Assembly: GCF_016545825.1 (NCBI RefSeq)
Contig: NC_052622.1
Coordinates: 41,563,263 to 41,627,262 of the forward strand
DNA: 64,000 bases
Source: Eucalyptus grandis
Taxonomy: Eukaryota; Streptophyta; Magnoliopsida; Myrtales; Myrtaceae
Direction of reading: 5' to 3'
Position numbers and translations under genes: made by a program. Positions within the stretch are counted from its first letter, which is position 1, and each line of letters opens with the position of its first letter. Shown here piece by piece: positions 48,583-61,016 of this stretch. Below the pieces are notes generated by a model that was given only the letters and a program-made list of their open reading frames with translations, had not been told where the DNA came from and made no database searches.

Positions 48583-50589
48583 TGCCGCGACCTCTTTTTT
48601 TTTTTTCGGCGCCCGCAATCGGGTACGAGCGCCTAAGGAGGCTAATGGCTCGGCTGAATTAAGTTAAGCCGGACTCTCCCAAGTCTACCAATTCACGACT
48701 TTAATAATCTAAATTTTTAACCTGTAAATTAATTTTAAAACGGAGTCGCCACTAATCGGTTTGGGGTGAGTCGATTAGAAACCCAAGCGAAGTATCGGGA
48801 GAAATACTCGCTCTTGCGCAACTAGAGAAATTATGATCGGGGACTTGATTACACTAGTTAATCACTAATGCCCTTTCGGTGTCTAATCTTGTTTAAACCT
48901 AAGACTTTTTGGATTTTTGAGAGATTTTCCATGCATTTTTGGGAGGAAAAACATTTTTTTTAGTATTTTCTCATTTTTTGGTATTTTTTGGAAAAATACA
49001 AGTCTTTTGGCTTTTTCTGAAAATTTTTGTCCTTTTCATGAATTTTTGCCTTTTTTTGGGTTTTTGGCATTTTTGGAAAATATGGAATATTTTTTTTTTT
49101 TGATTTTTGAAAAATAAAATATCTTTTAATATTTTTTTCGATTTTTTTGGAAATTAAAACATTTTTAATATTTTAAAACATTTTTCGGTTTTCTGAAAAT
49201 TAAAATATTTTTAATATTTTTATAAATAAATTATTTTTGATTTTTCTTTTTATTAAAATATTACATAAAATAATAAAAAGCCAACCGGGTCGGATCCGGG
49301 TTGGGTTTGACTGAGTCGGCGACCCAAACGCGCACGGGCCCCGCGGGGCCCAACTCAATTTTTGCTTTTTCTTAAAAACTCAGCCCCACACACACACGGA
49401 ATTGGGCCTATTAAAAAGGATGCTCGGCCCGAGTTCGAAACGCTCGGCGAGTGCGGAGTCGGAAACCCTACCCGGCGGGAAGCCGGGTCGACGGACCGCG
49501 AGCGGCCGGTTCCCAGCCTCCTTTCTCCTTCGCTCACTCGCGGCGGTGAGGGAGAAGCGTCACCGCGCGACGACAGCGGCGACGGCGGCCACAACGGCGA
49601 CGGCGACACGGCCGATGGCGCAGCGACAAAACGGTTCCGGCGAGGATGAGTGAGGATGGGTGCTCTTGGCGTGGCCGCGGCGGCACGGTTTGAAGGGGGC
49701 ATGGGATCGCGACTACGCGACCGGAGGCGGCGGATACACAGTGGCGGCAAATGGTGGTGGTGACGGCACGACGGGCGCGGCGGCAGCGACCCCTCGACCC
49801 TCGAGATCCGGTGTGGCGTTGGTGGGTCGGGCGCGGCACGGCGTCGGGCAACGTCTACGGCAGCTCCTTTCTCCCCGAATCCGACCTTCCCTCCTCCGAT
49901 TCCTCTTACTCAGGCTAGATCCGAGCCTCCACCGGCCGGATCGACCCTCTCGAGTTGTTCGCCGCCGGCCTTCCCCCGAAGTCTCTCGGTGGAGGGTGGG
50001 CTGAGCTCACAACCCTTGGCTCTCTCTCGCTCGCTCGTCGATTCCTCCCCCGAAGTCTCTCGGTGGGAAGATCTCCAAGCTTGTGATACCGTTCGTCGAC
50101 GGAGGTGCTCCTCTATTTATAGGCGAGGAGGTCCGGTTGACGGAGCTTCGACCGGCGGTCCCCTTGCGCGGCGGTTTCTCCTTGGCCGGGACCGGTGTCC
50201 CATCCGAGCTTATCCAGCGAAGCGTGCTCGGCATTGATGGTGCTTGAGGTCTTATCCTCTCCGGCCAACGTCGGCCTACTACCCTCGGCCGTAGGCCATC
50301 CTTCGCGCGCGTCATCGTCGCTATGCGTGAACTACAGAGGCGGAGAAGGAAGGAGCGAGGAAGAAGAAGAGGGAATAAGAAGAAAGAAGAAGAAGGGGAA
50401 AAGAGGGGTGGGGCCAAGTCGTGCGAAAGGAAAAAAAAGAAAGAAAAAGGGGGCTGACTGCTTTTCTTGCTTTTATTATTATTATTATTTTTTTGTTTTT
50501 GTTATTTATTTTGTTTATTATCCGAAAAAGGAAAAACAAAGATTAAAAAGAAATTAAAGCCTAACTAACCAAAATTTTAGGTGTCAACA
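48583..50589 (-). mobile_element. Solo LTR of a Ty3/gypsy (Tat/Ogre-like) element
   Basis: A 2007-bp unit inserted in the outer LTR with a 5-bp target-site duplication TCCAT (48578-48582 and 50590-50594). In minus orientation it begins TGTTGACACCTAAAATTTT and ends in a GGTCGCGGCA stretch preceded by 'ggcgactccgtttt', a style I associate with large plant gypsy LTRs. No internal domain or second LTR is present, so it is a solo LTR. A TATA-like 'ctataaatag' on the minus strand lies at about 50113-50122. GC-rich ORFs at 49355-50417 are not recognisable proteins. Confidence 0.75.
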
Positions 50590-50826
50590 TCCATAAGTAA
50601 AGCTTCTTCCTTTAGAAAGAACTTGTCTTCAAGATTCAATTGCCAATTAAGTTAATCAAATCTATCTTGGTATAAAAAATCCAAACCAGATCACTAGCGT
50701 TATGTGTTTTGGGCTTGTGTTTCATTACGAACTTACTCCATTATGAAATTCTTATGTTCGGGATCACGTTTTGCACTTGTGTCATTACTGAACCTATCAT
50801 GTTACGGACTTATTCCGTTTGAAGTA

Positions 50827-51241
50827 TGTTGGGAATAACGGATCCCCGAAACCGGATTCAACACTAAATCGAACCCCTAAATCAATGCGGAAGCGAAACC
50901 CGGAAAACCACGTATCACCGTCCTAAAGCACACCACGGATTCGAGCGTACCTTGTTAGCCACGAGATTAGACACCGATGCTGAAGAAGAGGAAGAAATTC
51001 TGATCGATGATGTCAATTGAAGGGAAAATAGTGCCGTTTGCCTTCTTGTTCTTTTGTCTTTTGGAGAGAGAGAACGCGGGAGAAAAGCGTACGTACATGT
51101 TTTTTCCAACCGAGTGTCTTCTCTCTCTCTCTCTCTCCTCCCTTTTATACCTTCCCCTTCCATGGGCCCTATTCCCGTGGGCCGGGCCTTTTGGGCCCAG
51201 CATGGGCGGACGGGCCTTAAGCCCATCTCATAAATCCATCA
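50827..51241 (-). repeat. Copia 3' LTR (low-coordinate copy)
   Basis: 415 bp starting 'tgttgggaataacgg' and ending 'aaatccatca' on the plus strand. It contains a CT microsatellite at about 51119-51137 and 'ttttatacc', plausibly the TATA region in reverse. Confidence 0.9.
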
Positions 51242-52419
51242 TCTCCCACTCGCACATGGTGGTCCAAAACCAACATGGGCGGATAGGCCCTACTCAGCCC
51301 CATTAGAGAAAAATCCATCATAGACTCTCACTTAACATGATGGGCCGAACAGAATCCTCTTTTCCTCTCTTCAACATTCATACCCCGGTGAATAATCCGT
51401 GCGACCAGCATACTTTGAGCTCGTTGCTATACATCATCTTAGGAATATATAGCAGCTCATAATAGGCATCACATCCTGAGTAGATTTAGTATGCAGTTCC
51501 CTAGATCGATCGATCACATTTATATCTCTCTTGATCTCTTTTAAACAATGATATATATATTGTATTCACAATTATGATTATCACAAAGACAGTCATAATT
51601 GGTTAACTGGTGAATATAATAACTACAACGTGATTCTCCAAATTCGATCTTCCTCTTTCCTTCAAACTCTCAATTTCAGTTCAGCTTGCTTTTCTAGAAA
51701 TGCCCCATTAGATCGAATCAACACATGACCATTGGTAACATCCTAAGATAGCAAACACTAAATAGAAATCTTGAGGATAAGTAAGAGTTATGAGGGGACT
51801 AAAAATTGAAGAACTCTTTTCCTCAAGAGCCTCACACGACATAAAAGTTGAGATCAAACTCTTGCCTCTCTTATTGGTCGTCTCATGCATACGTAGTATG
51901 AAACACGTATTACGGTATTAACTCCTTTCCCATGGAGCGTATGTCTATCCCTTTCAATACCGTACATATGATAGTTCAGACATACCCAATGTCTAACTTG
52001 AGTTCACTTATCTACTCAATCATAAAATTCATCAGAACTCACATCTGGCATCATAGACAGATAAAGTAAAATATGTGGGTTATTTTACTTTCGGACATAG
52101 TTAGTATTATGTCCTCATCTTAACACTTAGTTAAGGCAATATACGTATTTTAAGCTTGAGCTCTCGATTATCACCTAGATAATAAGCTTAAAAACAGTCT
52201 CATCTCTATTTATCACACAGTAAATAGATGCGATTACCCGTGTGAGTGGGCTAATCTTTTATCTGTCCGACATACTTTCTCAACTTAAAGTAATGCACTG
52301 AGCATTAAGATCCATAAAGATCAAACAAAGATTCATAGGCATTAATGATGAAAACACAAATTCATCAAATGTGAACACTTAGGAAATTATAATATTCAGG
52401 TACATCAGCCTCTACGCAA

Positions 52420-55400
52420 TCCTAGAGATTTCATATGGCCACAAAACACATCTCTAGGTATTGGCTTTGTCATATGATCTGCTACCATTCTATGCGTAGT
52501 ATGTACTCTAAGTTCACATCTTTTCGTGCAATCATATTCTTGACAAAAGTATACTTTGTATCTATATGTTTGGTTTTGCCATGATATTTTGGATCTTTGG
52601 TGTACGCTTTTGCTGCTTGGCTATCACAGTTAACCAACAATGAATCTACAGCACTTCAAATAACACCTAAATGATCCAATAATCTCTTAAGCCAAACATC
52701 TTCTTTTATTGCTGCTGATAATGCCACGAACTCAGTTTCCATCGTGGATAAGGCTATACACTTTTGTTTCTTACTGCTCCAACATATGGTGCCATTATTC
52801 GGGAAGAAAACAAATCTAGAGGTAGATTTTCTTTCATTTAAATCTCCTCCCCAATCAACATTAAAATAGCCTTAGAGTCGCAGATCTTTTCCTTAATAAC
52901 TCAACGTATGATCAGCAGTCCCCTTTAGATACCTTAGTATTCTCTTAACGGCTTTCCAACGTGCTTGACTTGGATTGGATTGGTATCTACTCACCATTCC
53001 AACTACATAACATATGTCAAGTCTTGTACACATCATAGCGTACATCAATCTCCCAATAGCACTAGCATAAGGAACATATTTCGTTTGTTCCTTCTCTTGT
53101 GGAGTCCTTGGACACAGTTTATGGCTCAATCCTTCACCTTTTGCAATAGGAGTGTCAATGGGTTTACAATCCCATATCATTCAATTCAAAATTTGGAAGA
53201 CAACCAACTTTTGACAGTATTGACTAGCTCCATATTACTTCCGGCAATTAGTATATCATCAACATATAATGATATGATCACGAATTGATCCTTGGATCTT
53301 TTGATATATACATAATGATCCTCATCTATCATTGTAAAGTCACATGCCATTATGGCATTATGAAAACATATATATCATTGTCTTGACTGCTTAAGGCCAT
53401 ATATCGACCCCAAAGTCGACATATCTTTTCTTCTTGGCCTTTCACTATGAAACCAACAGGTTGTTCCATATTTATTTATTCCTCTAATTCTCCATTGAGG
53501 AAAGCAGTCTTTACATCCATTTGATGTAACTCAAAATCCATACTAGCCACTATTGCCAGAATAATGCGAATCGAGGTAAATCCCTCTACAGGAGAAAATG
53601 TATCTTCATAATCAATTCCTTCACCGTTGATTATACCCCTTCGCCACAAGGCGAGCCTTATGCTTTCTATTGAGCCATCAGCCTTTGCTTTATTTTGAGA
53701 ACCCACTTGTTCCCAATAGCTTTGCGTCCCCTTTTGGAAGATCAACCGGTTCCCAGACTTGGTTTGATTTCATTGACTCCATCTCTTCTTTCATTGCATA
53801 AATCCATTTTTTTTACTAGGGCAATTCAGAGCCTCATTAATATTTCTTGGCTCATCCTCATCTTGTGGAGCAATTATAAAAGTGACGACTTGTTCGCAGT
53901 ATGGGAGATAGTACACTTAGCACATCATTCCCAATTATGCTCCCACTCGGATTAGATAATGACGATATCATCTCATCATGTGGTTGTAATTGAGAATGAG
54001 TTGAATTCAATTCATCACTTCTCATATTACTCCCACTTGGACGAACTCCACTAATATCATTATCTTGATCCAATGTTTCAAATAGGGAGTAATATTCCCT
54101 TATTTTGCCCTTCTTAGGAAATTCATCCACTAAGAATGTGACATCCCGTGATTCAAATTTAGTTATACTCTCACTTTCCTGCTCACCTACGAACACATAC
54201 CCTTTCGAGTGTTCGGAGTATCTCATGAAAATACTCTTATTTCATTTGGGACCATATTTCCCAAATTTGTGAGAGGATTCATTATAGGCAGCATAACCCC
54301 ATGACTTAAGAAAACCTAAGTCCGGTTTTCTACCTGTCCATAACTCATATGTAGTGGAACTAACTGATTTGGAAGGCACTCACTTCCAAAAAAGTGATAT
54401 GTAAGTTAGCATGCGCCATCATGGACCTAACCATTTCCAGTAGGGTTCTGTTTCTTCTCTCTGCAACACCATTTTGTTGAGGAATATATAGAATAGATAA
54501 CTGTCTTTCTATTCCTTTTTCATCACATAATTTTCTGAACTCATCAGATAAATATTCTCGACCTCGATCGGATCTAAATGCTTTTATTTTCTTGTCTAAT
54601 TGATTTTCAACCAAGTTCATAAACCTTTTGAAACAACATAATGCTTCAGATTTATGAGAAATCAGATAAACATATCCGAATCGAGTATAATCATCTATAA
54701 AAGTGATGAAATAAACAGCCCCATGCCTTCTTCTCACATTCATTGAACCACAGACATCATAATGGATTAAATGCAGAGGAAATTCAGCTCTTTATCTTTT
54801 TCAAATGGTTTCCTTGTCGTTTTCCCTTCTAGGCAATACTTACATATGGACAAATCGACTTTTTCAATATTGCCCAACAAGCCCTCTTTGGCTAGTCTAT
54901 TAATATGTTGTTGGCCAATATGACCAAGTCTAGCATGCCACACATATTCACATCATTATCATATAAAGTAGAAGACGTGAAACAAGGGAATAACATATTG
55001 ACATCACCACAGTCAACATTTAGTACAATAAAACCATCCAGAAAGTGACCAAAATTATAGTAGTTTGTATCCAAATACAAATCTACACATATATTATGGA
55101 AGTTCATACTAAAACCAAGCTTAACCAACATCAAAACAGACACTTAAATTTCGACGAATCTCTGGAGCATATAGGACATCATGTAGGAACAAGGTGCGTC
55201 CACCACGCATATTCAATTGGCGGTGCCAATCCCTTTAACTTCAACTCTGAAATTATTTCCCACATAGATCCACATAGTTCCGGTTGGTATCGTCGGAATT
55301 TCACGAAGGATCCTCTATCCTTCCTTACATGGTTTGTCATTCTTGAATCTACAATCCACAAAGGATTGGATTCAGCCAATAATGCAGAACTCGACACATA

Positions 55401-55760
55401 AGCAAAGTTCTTAAATGTGCAAGAGGTGTTTATCTTCTTTTTTTTTTTTTGGCTCACAACAGTTGCGAACATAGTGACCTTTCTTGTCACAATTGTAACA
55501 CCTCACCCTTGACATTTTCTTTACTTGAGGACATTTTCCTCTCTTGTGTTGGTTAACTCTTGATTTCTTGCAATAAGGACTTGATCCTTTGCATTCCCAC
55601 ATATTAAACGAATCAATACGCTTGTGCTTAGAGCACAAAGCCCTTTCTGAGCTAGAACCAGCATTGCAAATATCTATTTTCTGCTCAAATGCTGTTAGTC
55701 GGTCCTCAGCTATCTCAAAAGTGGCGCACATCATTTATAAGATCTTCCATAACATGGTCA
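52420..55760 (-). pseudogene. Copia gag-pol remnant
   Basis: Minus-strand fragments in order: gag zinc knuckle CYNCDKKGHYVRNC (55411-55734); protease region around WIVDSRMTNHV (55179-55490), where the expected DSG triad reads DSR; GAG-pre-integrase with a Cys pair (about 54790-55143); integrase core FIDDYTRFGYVYL and RSDRGREY (54360-54743); RT lead-in GIDYEDTFSPV and KTAFLNGELEE (53476-53745); the YVDD catalytic box (53256-53267); and an RNase H region (52893-53180 onward to about 52420). Frameshifts and stops separate the pieces, so no intact polyprotein is present. Confidence 0.9.
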
Positions 55761-56930
55761 AGAGCTTCTAGTGCTTCTTGCTTTTTCAGCACATATTGAA
55801 TCTTCATATTCAATATTTCACAATTGCTGCCGTTTATATCGGCAATTACGTTCTTAGTTGCTGAAAACATCGATCTGAACACATCAGACATTCATGCACG
55901 AATAATTAATGCCTATCATTTATGCATCCCTATTTGCACAGACCCATCATATCAATGAATAATTTCAAGTAAGGTTTCAGAATCAAAAGGTCACTACGTT
56001 TCCAATCATCCTCAAAAAATCCTAACTTAAAACTATCATTAATATGATTGTCATATGCAAAATCAATTCTATGAAGTTACAAAAACTTCTAAACTACCCA
56101 TAACTAATTACCCACAGAAACCAGCAATAACAGAAATCAAATATTATCTAACATCCAATAGAATAACAGTGCTTTCACATAATACAACTATACATTACAA
56201 TAAGCAATATATACAAAGAAAAATATCAACATGGAAAGAGATATTTACATCCATAAAAAATCTCACAATTAATCTAAGAAATAATTAGGGAATGTCCCTT
56301 CTAATCTGTTAGTCAAAACATCTGAGAAAACTGAAGGCACATTTGCCAACCATGGAAAAACTTTTCGAGAGCTTTCATGTCGCCACCAAGGCGCATTTAC
56401 TCTGCGCCATGTGACGCTCAATCTAAGGGTTGAAGTTTTGGCCAATTCAATCTTATAGTACTCTCTTATAAAAGCATCCACTAGATTCCTATAATCCGGG
56501 ACCATGTTGACCTCACATAGCCGATCTAACACTTGCTTGCCATTCGGGTGGAAGAGTGTTCATCAAAGCACACCTTATCAAAATCCGGCATAAGATAACC
56601 ATTCCAGATGATTTCATGTATCATCTGATTGACCTTGACCATGTGTGATACTAAATCACCATCAAGTCACCGATAATCAGCTAACTCTTTCATCAGCCTT
56701 TTCAGTCTAGCTCTTCCTTCGTCCGTTCTTGGGATTGCAGGTATCCGTGCATAACGCATAATAGTTCCTGCAACAAATGCAGAACTAAAATTGATCACTT
56801 ATATAATCCATAATAAACAAATGGAAAATACATAATTTTCCATGATTCATGCAACAAATGCATAATGAAAAATGGATTACCTACAACCCACACAGACATA
56901 ATTGAAAAAGAAACAAATCTTTTTTTTTTT
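55761..56930 (-). pseudogene. Copia gag N-terminal region, decayed
   Basis: AT-rich sequence between the zinc knuckle and the GC-rich leader. The fragment 56269-56532 (minus) is weakly gag-like (LVDAFIREYYKIEL), without a firm domain match by eye. The position implies the gag capsid-like (UBN2-type) region. Confidence 0.4.
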
Positions 56931-57561
56931 GGGTCAACGGTCTTCGGTCAACGGTCGTCGATCAACGGCCGGTCGAACCAGACGGACTGGTCAGGCCGGT
57001 CGGGCCGGTTCGCTCGAACCGCCCGCACGTGCCGCGCGCGTGCGCGGGCTGACGTCATGCAGACGTCAGCCAGCACGTGCCACGCGCGTGCCGGGCGTTC
57101 GCGAGTCAGGTCGGGCCGGGTTGCCGGTCGGGTCGCCGCCGGTGACCGCCGGCCAACCGGCGTCACGCTACGTCATCGATGGCGTCGGCCGCGCAGTCGG
57201 TCCGTCGATCGGCCCGTGCCGGTTCGCCCGCCCGGTGCCGATGTGCCGGTTCGCCGCCGGCGCGTGTGGCGCACGCTGCGCCGAAGCCAACGCCGGGCGC
57301 GTGGCGCCCACGCGCAGCGGCTGTGGCCGCGCGTGTGGGCGCGTGCGGCGTCGTCTGCGACGCACAACATGTTGCCGGACTCGTCTCGATGACCTCTTTC
57401 ACCCGGTGCTTTCAGAATTCAATTTCGACTTACGAAAACTCAGAAAAATGGCCGAACAGCGCTTGGGTGTCGGGATTTTCGCCTCGATCCATACGGCCGA
57501 AGGTTTTCGCGAAAAAATCAATGAAAAAACGTCAAACAGGTCGGGAAAAACGTGAACTAGG
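56931..57561 (-). other. GC-rich leader of the copia element
   Basis: About 630 bp between the primer-binding site and gag, far richer in GC than the rest of the element. It includes a perfect inverted repeat at 57048-57070 (arms gctgacgtc/gacgtcagc) containing TGACGTCA, and CACGTG-type words nearby. Long ORFs on both strands reflect composition. Confidence 0.6.
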
Positions 57562-57573
57562 GCTCTGATACCA
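57562..57573 (-). other. Copia primer-binding site (initiator tRNA-Met)
   Basis: The minus strand reads TGGTATCAGAGC, complementary to the 3' end of plant initiator methionine tRNA. It lies one nucleotide from the LTR boundary at 57575. Confidence 0.93.
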
Positions 57574-57574
57574 A

Positions 57575-57989
57575 TGTTGGGAATAACGGATCCCCGAAAC
57601 CGGATTCGACACTAAATCGAACCCCCAAATCAATGCGGAAGCGAAACCCGGAAAACCACGTATCACCAATCCTAAAGCACACCACGGATTCGGCGTACCT
57701 TGTTAGCCACAGATTAGACACCGATGCTGAAGAAGAGGAAGAAATTCTGATATGATGATGTCAATTGAAGGAAAACAATGCCGTTTGCCTTCTTTGTTCT
57801 TTTTGTCTTTTGGAGAGAGAGAACGCGCGGGAGAAAAGCGTACGTACATCTTTTTCCAACCGTGTCTTCTCTCTCTCTCTCTCTCCTCCTTTTTATACCT
57901 TCCCCTTCCACGGGCCCTATTCCCGTGGGCCGGGCCTTTTGGGCCCAGCATGGGCGGACGGGCCTTAAGCCCATCTCATAAATCCATCA
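57575..57989 (-). repeat. Copia 5' LTR (high-coordinate copy)
   Basis: 415 bp, paired with 50827-51241. It differs by roughly 20 substitutions and small indels. Confidence 0.9.
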
Positions 57990-58204
57990 AAGTAAATTTT
58001 ACAATCTAGACGTAAGTTTGAACATAGTCTGAGTAAGTTCAGCTCCAACATAGAATCTATCTTTTGGTTCTTCCAAGTATAATTCTTGATAATATTCTTT
58101 ACATGTTCCATTATTTTCATAGTCTGTTAATCAATCATTAAACATGTTAGTAGCCTTTGATTTATTTTATCATCTTCAAAATATCATAATGGATTTCCTT
58201 AACA

Positions 58205-59835
58205 ATCTTCCTCTTTTTTTGATAATGACAAAATAATATTTGAATATGCAGATGTGTAAACACACTTTTAAAGATATTAATAAATCATGGCAATCTTAAG
58301 CAGATAAGTAGTCTCCAAATTTGAGATATTCAAAGAATGTAATTCAAATCAAAAGATAATAAATGGAATGAGCATAACAATATATGAAAAGATAATCGCA
58401 GCTTAATAAAAAATATGAATACATATGCATATTTCTATTCTCTCCCTTTTTTTTGCCATAATCAAAAAACGATAACAATGGAAAAGGTATCACATAAAGA
58501 ATATAAAATTCATCTCAAATTCACATAATATCTTCAAAAAATATTTTGCATGAAACACAATTAATAGAAATATCATCCTCTACAAAATAAGTCGAATATC
58601 AAAGATACGTAACACAACTCATGTTCATAATATATATTAGCAAATATTTATTAAAATTACGGATGCATTATTAAATTCACTTACCCTTTTTGTCATATAA
58701 AACGATAATGTAAATAAGATATTTGTTTATGACAAAAAGTAAGGGAAATAAAAGGTGCATTAATTGGATTTTGTAGAACTTAACAAGTTCTAACATATTT
58801 ACCTTTTCCTTTTTTATTTATTTATAATAATCAATATTATGATCAATTCAAAAAGATTATCCCATACTTGATCAATGCCCTCCCTCAATTTGTTGCCTTT
58901 TTTGAGATAATCACGATTTGATTCTCCCCCTTTCTTTTGTATTGACTTTCTCCCCTTGTCACTATTTGTGAACAGCACTTATTGCGGCATTGATTTAAGG
59001 ATGATCATTGTCAATCTTTGCTCAAGATATTCTTCTAATTGCACCATGATTTGTGTAGATTTGCAAATATTATTCCTTTGTAGAATTTCTTGCAATAAAC
59101 TCATTTCCTTTCTGGTCTCCACAAATTTGGATCCTTTTCCTTTTATTAGACAAATGAGATATGCAATCTTCATAAATAACCAAAGATCTCAACTCATCTC
59201 AATATAGTATTTAAGGGAAAATATATTGCATAATAATATCTCAAAAGAAAAATTCCTGCTTTGTAAAGCAAGACAAAATCTTAAAGCATAAAATCAAATG
59301 AAATAAACTCAATTATCTCTAAGCAAAATATAAAAAACAATCACACATATTAACTCAAATCCCAACTCATCATAACATATCATTTAAGGAAAGAACATTA
59401 TGCACAATAATATCTTGAAAAAGAAATTCTTACTTAGGCAAAGCATGATATAATCAAAAAGAATAAAATCCTTGAGTATTAATCAAATTAATCGAATTAT
59501 TTCTAAATTGAAAGCAAGATATCAATTGATCATATTTATTCAATCAAATTCCGTCGTATCAATCACCAAAAATATATCACACAATTTTTCCTCCAATTAT
59601 AGAATACAGTCATTATAAAGTTTGAATCAACCAAGGCACAAAGAGAATATATCGAATATCAAGTATAATAGGAATTTATAAAAAATTAAATTATATACCC
59701 AAACCAAATTGAGAATTTGAAAAATATACATTTCTTACAAAATTCTCTTTCTTCTTTCATTTATTCCCTGCAATAAAAATAACTCAAAAATAAAAACACT
59801 TCAATAAAAAACGAGTACCTTACTTTGATACTAAT
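58205..59835 (-). other. Non-coding interior of the outer LTR element
   Basis: About 1.6 kb of AT-rich sequence with no ORF resembling gag or pol and with repeated 'aaatatat'-type words. It marks the outer element as non-autonomous, dependent on proteins supplied by a relative. Confidence 0.65.
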
Positions 59836-61016
59836 TGAGGGTGGCTAGCGGAATCACCTAGAGAGGGGTGAATAGGTGATAAAATAAAATTTTGACAAAT
59901 AAATGCGAAATATAACAAGTCAAATCAAAGTCTGAACAAGTATCATGATTTATTATGCGATGAAATAGACTTTTGAAATAATCTGTAATTGTACAACACA
60001 CTTAAGTAAAATGAGTTAAATGAAAAGAAAATTGTACACGATATTTACAATGGTTTGACTTAGATTGAGTCTATATCCTCTCCCACGTCAACATCCTATA
60101 GGCTGGATTCCATTAGATAGTTAAAGAAATGTTACAATCAAGTTGTGCCGTTTCTACCCAAGCGCTTCTCCCCAAAGTTGGTGCTGCTTATACCAAAGTT
60201 GATAGGACTCATTATCTTACACAAAGGGATACACTTACAACACTGTTGACACTTCTCAAAAGATTACACAATTTAAGTTCACGAAAGACAAGTGTATATG
60301 ATTAAAGTTCGCTCAGACTTTGGAATTCTAGATTCTATGCTTTGTCTCTTACTTTCTCGGTCCTTGGCTTCCTGATATACTCCTCAACTTCCAAACTAAG
60401 CGTTGGACAATATCTAGAGGATTGTCTTCCAATTTATCTGTTAGACATAACTCTATCAAGAAGATTAGGTAGCTGTTGAGCGACAAAAGCAGAACCCCCA
60501 CTTGATTCTGATCGTCCATACAAATAAAATCTAGGTTTCCATAAATAAAGTCTCTTCATTTAGAAAGAACTTGTCTTCAAGATTCCATTGTTAATTGCGT
60601 CTATCAAATCTATCTTGGTATGAAATCTAAACCAGATCACAAGCCATTATGCGTTTTAGGCTTGTGTCACATTTTGTTAAGTTGTCTCGTTCTAAACTTG
60701 TTTTGTTTTGAACTTGTCATGTTTAGGATCATGTTTTGTACTTGTGTCATTTTGAACCTATCACATTCTGGATTCGTCACGTTCTAGACCTGTTTCGTTT
60801 GAAGTATATTTTACAATTTGGACATAAGTTTGGACATAGTCTAAGTAAGTTTAGCTCCAACATAGAGTTTATATTCCCGTTCTTCCATGTGTAGTTCTTA
60901 ATAATATCCTTTACACACTCTATCATCTGCATAGTCTATTACTCAATCATTAAACACATTAGTAGCCTTTGATTTGTATTGTCATCTTTAATACACCATA
61001 AGGGATTTCCCCAACA
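59836..61016 (-). repeat. Outer-element LTR, uninterrupted copy
   Basis: 1181 bp, plus-strand start 'tgagggtggctag', end 'tttccccaaca'. It gives the pre-insertion sequence for both insertions seen in the other LTR ('aggtttccataaataaag' and 'tttgaagtatattttac'). Confidence 0.88.

Larger units (their letters stand above)
50827..57989 (-). mobile_element. Ty1/copia LTR retrotransposon, complete but degenerate
   Basis: 7163 bp with 5-bp target-site duplication AAGTA (50822-50826 and 57990-57994). Its two LTRs (50827-51241 and 57575-57989) are both 415 bp, TG...CA, and about 95% identical by eye. In minus orientation the primer-binding site TGGTATCAGAGC (57562-57573) lies one base from the LTR and matches initiator-Met tRNA. 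A purine tract (GTGGGAGA) precedes the other LTR at about 51242-51249. The domain order gag - protease - integrase - RT - RNase H places it in copia. Reading frames are broken. Confidence 0.95.
47869..61016 (-). mobile_element. Non-autonomous LTR retrotransposon (outer element, split by two insertions)
   Basis: Termini are TG...CA with a 5-bp target-site duplication CAATT (47864-47868 and 61017-61021); the uninterrupted site is visible in the parent PPR gene near 29283. The right-hand LTR is 59836-61016 (1181 bp). The left-hand LTR is 47869-48582 + 50595-50826 + 57995-58204 (about 1156 bp once insertions are removed). Next to the left LTR the minus strand has a purine tract (AAAAAAAGAGGAAGA, polypurine tract). 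Next to the right LTR the minus strand reads TTAGTATCAAAGTAAGG, a degraded initiator-Met tRNA primer site. Hence the minus orientation. The internal part (58205-59835) is non-coding. Confidence 0.88.

Noticed and set aside
49355..50417. Possible host gene within the 2-kb insert
   Set aside because: No conserved domain or splice structure. The insert has LTR termini and a 5-bp target duplication, so it is treated as a solo LTR.
56865..57568. Plus-strand ORFs up to 217 codons in the copia leader
   Set aside because: On the opposite strand to the element, Arg-rich low-complexity, and open in several frames, so an artefact of GC content.
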